From Kribbella pratensis (GTDB lineage: Bacteria; Actinomycetota; Actinomycetes; Propionibacteriales; Kribbellaceae), in assembly GCF_004366075.1 (NCBI RefSeq), contig NZ_SODU01000004.1, positions 616,839 through 680,838 on the forward strand: DNA of 64,000 nucleotides. Reading direction: 5' to 3'. Made by a program: the position numbers and the translations under genes. Positions 41,181 through 48,236 of this stretch are shown in pieces (the stretch's first letter is position 1; each line of letters begins with the position of its first letter). The notes beneath the pieces are model-generated. The model saw only the letters and a program-made list of their open reading frames with translations. It was not told the origin of the DNA and searched no databases.

Positions 41181-42530
41181 ATGCGAGACCTGAACGATCT
41201 GATCAAGGCCTACGACATCCGCGGCATCGTTCCCGATCAGCTCGACGACGACCTTGCCTACCAAGTCGGCGCGGCCTTCGCTCACCACGTCGGCGCAGAA
41301 CTGATCGCGGTCGGGCACGACATGCGGGTGTCGTCCCCCGCCCTGGCAGCGGCCTTCTGCGCAGGCGTCACTAGCCGAGGCGCCGACGTACAAGCCATTG
41401 GCTTCGTATCGACAGATCTGCTCTACTTCGCCTCAGGGATGCTCAATGTCCCTGGCGCGATGCTCACCGCGAGCCACAATCCTCCGGCCTACAACGGCAT
41501 CAAGATGTGCCGGGCCGGAGCGGCACCAGTTGGGCAGGACACCGGTCTTGGCGCGGTCAGGAAGCTGCTCGAGAGCGGTCTGCCCAGGTACGACGGGCCT
41601 GTCGGCCTGGTGCGCCGGCAAGACCTACTTCCGGCGTACGCCGAGCACCTCCGCGGCCTGGTTGACCTGCGGAGCAGTCGACGCCTCAAGATCGTGGTCG
41701 ACGCCGGCAACGGAATGGCCGGCCGGACCGTGCCCCGCGTGCTGGATCACCCTGCCTTCGAGATCGTGCCACTGTACTTCGAGCTCGATGGGACCTTCCC
41801 CAACCACGAAGCCAATCCGATGGACCCGGCGAACCTCACCGACCTGCGGACCGGGGTCCGCGACCATCAGGCAGACATCGGCCTCGCCTTCGACGGCGAC
41901 GCCGATCGTTGCTTCGTCGTCGACGAGAAGGGTGAAGCGGTCTCCCCCAACACCATCATCAGCCTGATAGCGACGCGCGAACTCGCCCGCCATCCGGCTG
42001 CGGCCATCGTCTACAACGCCATCACCAGCCGCGCGGTCGTGGAGCAGATCACCGCGCACGGTGGCCGACCGATACGCACCCGCGTCGGGCACTCGTTCAT
42101 CAAGCAGGTCATGGCCGACAACGACGCCGTGTTCGGCGGCGAGCATTCCGGCCACTACTACTTCCGCGACTTCTGGTACGCCGACAGCGGCATGCTCGCG
42201 GCATTGCACGTCCTCGAAACCCTTGGACGAACAGATCAACCGCTGTCGGTGCTGACAGCCGAGTTCTCGAAGTACGTCGCCAGCGGCGAAATCAACCTGA
42301 CGATCAGCGACATCCCCGCCGCTCTGGCCCGCATCGAAAGCCACTACGTGACGACCGGCGCCACCGCGGACCATCTGGACGGTCTGACGATTACCCTCTC
42401 CGACGGCGCATGGTTCAACCTGCGGCCTTCCAACACCGAACCGCTCTTGCGGCTCAACGTCGAAGCACTCGACTCGACCACGATGACCCGCCTCCGCGAT
42501 GAGGTCGTCGCACTCCTCAGTTCCCCTTGA
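41181..42530 (+). CDS. manB: Phosphomannomutase/phosphoglucomutase
   Basis: A 449-residue alpha-D-phosphohexomutase: start AYDIRGIVPDQLD, catalytic phosphoserine S98 in TASHNP, metal loop FDGDADRCFV, sugar loop GGEHSGHYYF and phosphate loop RPSNTEPLLRLNVEA. It interconverts mannose-1- and mannose-6-phosphate (and the glucose pair). ATG is one base after the GH130 stop, so it is coupled, and supplies the step from phosphorolysis product to glycolysis. A 14-bp hairpin terminator follows. Confidence 0.93.
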   Translation: MRDLNDLIKAYDIRGIVPDQLDDDLAYQVGAAFAHHVGAELIAVGHDMRVSSPALAAAFCAGVTSRGADVQAIGFVSTDLLYFASGMLNVPGAMLTASHNPPAYNGIKMCRAGAAPVGQDTGLGAVRKLLESGLPRYDGPVGLVRRQDLLPAYAEHLRGLVDLRSSRRLKIVVDAGNGMAGRTVPRVLDHPAFEIVPLYFELDGTFPNHEANPMDPANLTDLRTGVRDHQADIGLAFDGDADRCFVVDEKGEAVSPNTIISLIATRELARHPAAAIVYNAITSRAVVEQITAHGGRPIRTRVGHSFIKQVMADNDAVFGGEHSGHYYFRDFWYADSGMLAALHVLETLGRTDQPLSVLTAEFSKYVASGEINLTISDIPAALARIESHYVTTGATADHLDGLTITLSDGAWFNLRPSNTEPLLRLNVEALDSTTMTRLRDEVVALLSSP

Positions 42531-42612
42531 CAGGTCCGTCGGACGCCGCCGACTCGAGCAGTGTCAGCATGTGGTTCGAGATAGCGCGATAGGTCTGCCG
42601 GCCTCGCGCACG

Positions 42613-42647
42613 CCAGGGCATCGAGTCCTGGGAACTCGATGCCCTGG
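42613..42647. terminator. 14-bp stem hairpin between convergent genes
   Basis: CCAGGGCATCGAGT (42613-42626) pairs perfectly with ACTCGATGCCCTGG (42634-42647), 7-nt loop, followed by TTCC. It lies between the mutase (+) and the secreted hydrolase (-) and probably stops both. The minus frame just before it (about 42523-42610) reads RQTYRAISNHMLTLLES, a short unassigned scrap. Confidence 0.8.
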
Positions 42648-42659
42648 TTCCACGGACCG

Positions 42660-43511
42660 CTAACGGACGCTCGTCGCGGCCTGCTCGATGACCCGCGTGA
42701 CGGTCCTGGGTTCGGTGATCAGACCAAGATGTCCGGCGCCGAACTCCGTGACGCTGGAGCCGGCGCGTTTGGCCATGGATCGCTGGACGTCAGGCGGGAT
42801 GATCTCGTCCTCGGTACCGATCAGGTACCAGGACGGGATTGTCCGCCAGGCCGGCGGACCGGACGGCTCGATACCGGCAGCGAGCGCTGGTGGTCGCTGG
42901 GAAGCTGCCACGACTGCCTTCTGATCGGCGCTCAGGCCGGCCGCGAACGACGTGAACACCACCGACTTCTTGAGGTAGAGGTCCGTAGTTGCCGTAGGCG
43001 GAAGCGTGGCCGGAACAAAGTCGAACACAGTCGTCGGATCCGGCGCCGAGAGGGCGGAGTCCGGCCCAACCACTCCAAGGGTCGTTTCGCCCTGATCTAG
43101 GGCGAACGCGTTGACGTAGACGAGCGCCCTGACATTCGGACTTCCGGTGGCCGCGTTGGTGATCACGGCGCCTCCGTATGAGTGCCCGACCAAGACGACG
43201 GGTCCGGTCATGGTGTCCAGGATCGCCCTCAAGTAGGCGGCGTCACTCGTCAATGACCGCAAGGGATTGGCAACCGCCCGCACCGGATACCCGTCGTCCT
43301 GGAGCCGCTCCACGACTCGTTGCCAACTGGATGCGTCGGCCCACACCCCATGTACGAGAACGATGGTGGGCTTTTCCACCCGGCTGTCGTGCGCGACAGC
43401 ACTCAGCGAAGGAGTCAGGCTCGCGAGAATGACGACGACCACGAGCATCGCCGCGGTCACGAATCGCCGGCGGACGTGAAGGGCTACCTGTTGCAAGGGA
43501 CGGCTCATCAT
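42660..43511 (-). CDS. Secreted alpha/beta hydrolase
   Basis: A 283-residue hydrolase with a Sec signal peptide (MMSRPLQQVALHVRRR then FVTAAMLVVVVILASLTPSLSAVAHD; cleavage near 40). The domain has HGVWADASSW (oxyanion), nucleophile Ser in VGHSYGGAV, acid Asp in IGTEDEIIP and His in GAGHLGLI. The family includes esterase and chloroperoxidase-like members. Start at ATG 43511 or the next ATG (43508), with AGGA upstream; a longer frame (to 43658) also exists but lacks an RBS. Confidence 0.85.
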   Translation of the reverse strand: MMSRPLQQVALHVRRRFVTAAMLVVVVILASLTPSLSAVAHDSRVEKPTIVLVHGVWADASSWQRVVERLQDDGYPVRAVANPLRSLTSDAAYLRAILDTMTGPVVLVGHSYGGAVITNAATGSPNVRALVYVNAFALDQGETTLGVVGPDSALSAPDPTTVFDFVPATLPPTATTDLYLKKSVVFTSFAAGLSADQKAVVAASQRPPALAAGIEPSGPPAWRTIPSWYLIGTEDEIIPPDVQRSMAKRAGSSVTEFGAGHLGLITEPRTVTRVIEQAATSVR

Positions 43512-43633
43512 CAATCGGTCCTGTTCCATCCGGAGGTCGACTCCGGCGCGGCCGGGTCGCCGTGGCCGGCTACCGAAGTCGAGTCGAGCGCGAATTCGCC
43601 GACTCGTCGCTAAGTCCGGACAGCCACCCGGAG

Positions 43634-43659
43634 TGTGACAGACCCAGCCTTGTGTCACA
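43634..43659. promoter_or_regulatory. TGTGACA/TGTCACA inverted repeat in a divergent promoter
   Basis: TGTGACA (43634-43640) and TGTCACA (43653-43659) with 12 bp between, in the 232-bp space between the secreted hydrolase (-) and the ferritin-like gene (+). It uses the same half-sites as the repeats before cydA. A CCGTATACGG palindrome lies further on at 43721-43730 next to the RBS. Confidence 0.4.
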
Positions 43660-43743
43660 GAGCGGCCGCGCGGCCGGTCCTACACACCGAAGCTCGATCC
43701 TCGAATGTCCTGTGAAGGTCCCGTATACGGAGGTGAAGAGGCA

Positions 43744-44652
43744 ATGTCGCGAATGGGTTCCGTTGCCGGACGGATCGCAGTACCCATGCGTGGTTCGCGT
43801 GCCGGGCTCCACCGATTCGTCCAGTCATTTGCCGCGGAGCATCCCCCACTGTCGCTCGCAGCAGCCGACCTCACGATCAACGATCCCGAAAGCGTCCGGC
43901 GCCAGTACGGCGGAATCTTCAGGTATCTGACCCGGGTCGAGCTCGAGGTAGAGCGCAACGTACTCGAACTGCGTGCGCTCATGCCCGATGCCACCGAAAC
44001 CGACCGATTCTTCTACGAAGACGTGTGGTCACCGCAGGAGCTGCAACACGGCATCCTCCTCGATGCGGTCCAACGGCGCTTCGGGATGACGCCGGCACCA
44101 CCCGACGTGGCCGGGGTGAGCGCCCGCATCAGATTGGCCGGGGTGTTGTCGCATCTGCCCGGAATGCTCGCAGTCATCCGACTGCTCTACTACTTGACAG
44201 GCGCCGCGACCGAACGGTCCGCGGTGATCGCCTACTCCCGACTGGCCGAGGGACTGCGCACAACAGGCGAGCGCGCGATCTCGGAAACCGTCATCGCACC
44301 GATCAAGCGACAAGAGCCGGGTCACTTCGCGTTCTACAGGCTCTCAGCTGAGGTGCTGGTGCACGAGGAAGGGCTCAACGACTGGCAACTCCATCTCGTC
44401 CGCATCCTGCGCAAACGGTCGTTCGATCTCGTCGGCGTGAACAACCCACGACAACGCGCGGACTTCGGCGACGTCGCTCGCGCCCTCGATTTCGACAGGG
44501 ATCTCATCGCGGTCGCCCGGCAGGTGAGTCTGGTCGAACGTGAACTCCTCTGGGCGCAACACCATGGGTTGAAGGTCCCCCGCTACTTCCTGACGGCGTT
44601 CCAGGAAGCGATCGCCCTGAGCATGGTCAGGAGCGCAGGACTCGAGATTTGA
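43744..44652 (+). CDS. Ferritin-like diiron protein (uncharacterised)
   Basis: A 302-residue helical protein with two ExxH pairs: E99LQH102 (SPQELQHG) and E191PGH194 (RQEPGHFAFY). Carboxylates in helices before each (ELEVERN near 65-70 and ERAISE near 176-181) give the E...ExxH...E...ExxH diiron layout of the ferritin-like/acyl-ACP-desaturase group. It is not a known named enzyme. GGAGGTGAAGAGG lies upstream of ATG 43744; an upstream in-frame ATG (43705) is less likely. Possible roles are oxygenase, desaturase or redox sensor. Confidence 0.7.
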   Translation: MSRMGSVAGRIAVPMRGSRAGLHRFVQSFAAEHPPLSLAAADLTINDPESVRRQYGGIFRYLTRVELEVERNVLELRALMPDATETDRFFYEDVWSPQELQHGILLDAVQRRFGMTPAPPDVAGVSARIRLAGVLSHLPGMLAVIRLLYYLTGAATERSAVIAYSRLAEGLRTTGERAISETVIAPIKRQEPGHFAFYRLSAEVLVHEEGLNDWQLHLVRILRKRSFDLVGVNNPRQRADFGDVARALDFDRDLIAVARQVSLVERELLWAQHHGLKVPRYFLTAFQEAIALSMVRSAGLEI

Positions 44653-44680
44653 GCCGACCCGCTTCGCCGCGAGATCCGGT

Positions 44681-47476
44681 TCAAGCGATGGGCATCACCA
44701 GGGCGTCTCTCAGCTGCCGACGGTTGCTCACGTTCAGCTTCGCGAACACCTTCCGCATGTGCCAGTCCACGGTGTGGCGGCTGATGTAGAGCTCGCCTCC
44801 GATCTCAGCGTTGGTGCGTCCGTCGGCGGCGAGACGGGCGATGTGCAACTCCTGTGCAGTGAGCTCCAACTGCGTGTCGACCGATCGCCTGTGCACCTTC
44901 TCGCCAGTGGCGGCAAGTTCGCGTCGAGCCCTTTCGGCGAACGCCTCCACACCCATCGCCGCAAATGAGGCATGCGCCTCATGAAGGACCGCACGTGCAT
45001 CCACACGACGGCCCGCTCGGCGCAGCCACTCGCCGTACAGCAGATGGGCTCGTGCCAACTCGACGCGTACGCCGGTGCGGCCCAGCCGGTGGATCGCCTC
45101 TGCGTAGAGATTTTCAGCTTGGTCGCCATCGCTGATCTGTGCCCTGGATCGTGCCGCTTCGCCGAGCGACCAATCCGTTCCGCAAGCCCGGGCTGTCTCA
45201 GAGAGTAAGTCAGCGGCGGCCGCAGCAGTGGTGAGATCACCGGAACGCGCGGCCGCCTCCACCAGCTCGACGAGCGCCCAACTGCCGGGCTGCGTTTCCA
45301 CGGGAAGCAGCGATACCTGCCCATCCTCGGAGTTCCCGAAGATCTCGCGACAGTGCGAGAGCGCGCCTGCGTAGTCGCCGTTGCCGTTGCACAGCATCGC
45401 GTTTGTCCAATGACTGATTGCGAGCACCAGTCCCTCGCCGCGCGCACGAGCGTTCTCGGCCGCGGCCTCGATCACCGGCGCGGCGTCTTCCTGATTCCCG
45501 CGGAACGCGGCCATACCCATGGCGCCATAAGGGTTCAGTGGGATTCCAGCGACGTCGGCCAGTGCTTCTGCCTCATCGAGCAGAGCAGCGGCGCCGACCA
45601 GATCTCCGCTGAAGAGATGCGGATAGACCACACTGTTCAGTGCAAATTGCAAAGCGATCAAGGCACCGGATTCCCGGGCGAGCTTGAGATGACGACTGGC
45701 CAACGCAGTCCACGCGACGTCATCCCATAGATCGGCGGCGACGACGCCGGCGAGCACGATGAATCGAAGCCCTTCGTCCACGGGCAGGTCGTCAGTCTCG
45801 AAAGCCTCAACGGCTCTTCTCATCACCGGCGCGGCGGCAACGAGACCGTCCTCGTGCAGCACGGCCATGCTCTTCAGCAGCAGATCGCTTCGACGCGGGT
45901 GTGCCAGAACCGGTGCGCTGCGGGCCGCCCTCGCGACCTCCAGGGCTCCGGGCTCACCCGACAACCGTCCGGCGAAAAGGGAGGCTTCGAGAGCTCCCAC
46001 ATAGGTATCGAGCGCAAGCTCGAGATCCAACGGCTCCAGGCGCCGAGCCGCGGCGAGCAGCAGAGGAAGAGCCTCACTTCCGCGGTTCGAGGCGAATCCG
46101 ATCTGTGCCCGGACCACTTCGGCCCGAGCGCGTTGCTGCTCAGTCATAACCTCGAATTCGGCTTCTGTCAGAATGCGGAGCGCATCGCCGAGCGCTCCTG
46201 CGTGCACCATGGTCTGGGCCGCGTTGATCGCGCGGTCGGCGCGCAGGATCCCGGCGGGGGTCAGCGCGGCCGCTCGTTCCAGAAACGCCCCGGCCGCGGC
46301 AAGCCCTCCCTGGCCGACGGCCCGACCAGCCGACAGCTCCAACTCGGCGGCAACCGTCTCGTCCGGACCGGTTGTCGCATGCGCACGGTGCCAAGCCCGC
46401 CGATCCGGGTCCCGGAGTGGGTCTGTAACGTCTGCAAGCGCTTGGTGTACAGCCTTCAGATCCGCCACCTCGGCCGAGCGATACACCGCCGAGCGCACCA
46501 GCGGGTGACGGAACCTCACGGAGCCCCGAAGGCCAATGAGTCCAGAGTCCTCGGCCGGGACAGCAGCGTCCATTCCGAGGCCGAGCCGCTCGGCCGCCGC
46601 TCGCAGCAGTTGGCCATCACCAAGCGGCTCGGCCGCTGCGATCAGCAGGAGGTGCCGAGTCTGCGGTGGGAGCGCGTCAAGCTGACGGCGGAAGCCTTCC
46701 TCCAGCCTGCGAGTGAACGCCGTGGCCGGCGTCAGTTCCGGACCGAATGTCAGTTCTGTCGCCGAGTACCACCTGGGCAACTCCAGAAGCGCCAACGGAT
46801 TCCCTCGGGACTCTGCCAAGATCCGCCCGCGCACACGGTCGTCCAGCGGAGTCCTCACCGCCGATTCCAGCATCGCTGCGGCGTCGGTCTCGCTCAGGCC
46901 ATTGATCGCCAACTGCGGCAACCCCGCCCACATCTGGTCGCCTCCTGTTCGGGCCGCGAACACCATGACGACAGGCTCGGCGGCCAGTCGACGGGCCACG
47001 AAGGCGAGATTCTGGGCAGAGGCGTGGTCGAGCCACTGTGCATCATCGACCAGGCAAACCACGGGCTGATCACCGGCGTGTTCCGAGAGCAGGGTCAACA
47101 CCGCCAGCCCGATCAAGAATCGGTCCGGCGGCTTTCCAGCGCGGATCCCGAAAGCTGTCTCGAGGGCCTCCGCCTGCGGCGTCGGCAGCCGCTCAAGACC
47201 GTCGAGAAGGGGGTTGCACAGCTGATGAACCCCGGCGAACGGAAGCTCCATCTCAGACTCGACGCCGGCGGCGCGGAGGATCCGGCAGTCGGACGCGGTG
47301 TCGACGAGGTAGTCCAGCAGCGCCGTCTTGCCGATCCCGGCCTCACCTTGCACAACGAGCACGGCACTGCGACCTGAGCGCGCCGATCGGATCAGCTCGA
47401 GGAGTGTCTCGCACTCTTCGTGTCGCCCGCGCAACCAGCGCGGAGGGCGGGCCCCGGGATGCAAGACTGCCTCCAT
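44681..47476 (-). CDS. Large LuxR-family (LAL) ATPase regulator
   Basis: A regulator of about 931 residues. N-terminal AAA/STAND ATPase with Walker A QGEAGIGKTALL and Walker B VVCLVDDAQWLD, a long helical/TPR-like middle (about 340-850) and a C-terminal LuxR HTH (LTAQELHIARLAADGRTNAEIGGELYISRHTVDWHMRKVFAKLNVSNRRQL). LAL proteins switch on pathway genes in response to a nucleotide-coupled signal. Start at ATG 47476 is a best guess; a TTG 84 bp upstream would add 28 residues. It ends 28 bp past the ferritin-like gene, convergent. Homologous to the 48.2-51.0 kb regulator. Confidence 0.88.
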   Translation of the reverse strand: MEAVLHPGARPPRWLRGRHEECETLLELIRSARSGRSAVLVVQGEAGIGKTALLDYLVDTASDCRILRAAGVESEMELPFAGVHQLCNPLLDGLERLPTPQAEALETAFGIRAGKPPDRFLIGLAVLTLLSEHAGDQPVVCLVDDAQWLDHASAQNLAFVARRLAAEPVVMVFAARTGGDQMWAGLPQLAINGLSETDAAAMLESAVRTPLDDRVRGRILAESRGNPLALLELPRWYSATELTFGPELTPATAFTRRLEEGFRRQLDALPPQTRHLLLIAAAEPLGDGQLLRAAAERLGLGMDAAVPAEDSGLIGLRGSVRFRHPLVRSAVYRSAEVADLKAVHQALADVTDPLRDPDRRAWHRAHATTGPDETVAAELELSAGRAVGQGGLAAAGAFLERAAALTPAGILRADRAINAAQTMVHAGALGDALRILTEAEFEVMTEQQRARAEVVRAQIGFASNRGSEALPLLLAAARRLEPLDLELALDTYVGALEASLFAGRLSGEPGALEVARAARSAPVLAHPRRSDLLLKSMAVLHEDGLVAAAPVMRRAVEAFETDDLPVDEGLRFIVLAGVVAADLWDDVAWTALASRHLKLARESGALIALQFALNSVVYPHLFSGDLVGAAALLDEAEALADVAGIPLNPYGAMGMAAFRGNQEDAAPVIEAAAENARARGEGLVLAISHWTNAMLCNGNGDYAGALSHCREIFGNSEDGQVSLLPVETQPGSWALVELVEAAARSGDLTTAAAAADLLSETARACGTDWSLGEAARSRAQISDGDQAENLYAEAIHRLGRTGVRVELARAHLLYGEWLRRAGRRVDARAVLHEAHASFAAMGVEAFAERARRELAATGEKVHRRSVDTQLELTAQELHIARLAADGRTNAEIGGELYISRHTVDWHMRKVFAKLNVSNRRQLRDALVMPIA

Positions 47477-47654
47477 CAGCGTTGAGAGATGCAGCCGGCC
47501 GGCCCCAGAACGAACGGCCCATACCTCACCGAGATTCTCACTCCCCCAGCGACCTGGCAAGCCCCGACGTCAACGGGACAACGGAACGCCGACCGTCATC
47601 TGATCAAGGACCGCCACGATCATCGCGTTCGCAGCGGCGGCGGCCCAACTGTGG

Positions 47655-48092
47655 TCAAGAACCACGAGGAGCGCGACGCGCCTCGCGCTCAGCGAGCTCG
47701 CTCTCGAGCACCAGCGCCAACATCGGTGCGCCGGGTACACACAGCATCGTGACGATGAAGCGAACCGGTATGTCACGGCGGTGATTTGCGTCCTGGTAAT
47801 GGATGACGTCCCCACCAGGCTCCCAGAACGCCTCTCCCGCGTGGATGACCCGCTCGGGCAGACCTTCGAGTTCGAACAGCAACTCGCCCCCGAGCACGTA
47901 GCCGAACACGGGGCCTGCATGCCGGTGAGGCGGCGCTCCGGCGCCGCCCGGCGGGTACTCGACGACAGCGGTCGTCACATGCGCGTTCGCCGGGACAAAC
48001 GCCGGCGCGACCTCCTGTAACACAGTGAGCGCGGAGCGCCACTGTGCCGACGTGGCTTCTGGTACGTCGCCGCTGAAATCGGTACTGGGCAT
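47655..48092 (-). CDS. Cupin domain protein
   Basis: A 145-residue cupin. Motif 1 is PPGGAGAPPHRHAGPVFGYVLGGELLFE (HRH and the later E in GEL), motif 2 is HAGEAFWEPGGDVIHYQDANHRRDIPVRF; metal ligands are present. ATG 48092 has AGGAG at good spacing. The gene lies between two homologous LAL regulators on the same strand; 178 bp before the downstream regulator. A typical small metal-binding cupin; substrate unknown. Confidence 0.82.
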   Translation of the reverse strand: MPSTDFSGDVPEATSAQWRSALTVLQEVAPAFVPANAHVTTAVVEYPPGGAGAPPHRHAGPVFGYVLGGELLFELEGLPERVIHAGEAFWEPGGDVIHYQDANHRRDIPVRFIVTMLCVPGAPMLALVLESELAEREARRAPRGS

Positions 48093-48236
48093 GGAACTCC
48101 TGGATGCCTCGATCTCGATGCGGGGTGTTCCGTAAGGCGGCTGGTGGCATCCCCGACCCGCGGGCGGTGTCATCAACTAAGACCAGGTAGCCCCACAAGA
48201 TGTGACACATTCCCGGCAAAACGTCGTACCGCCTCG

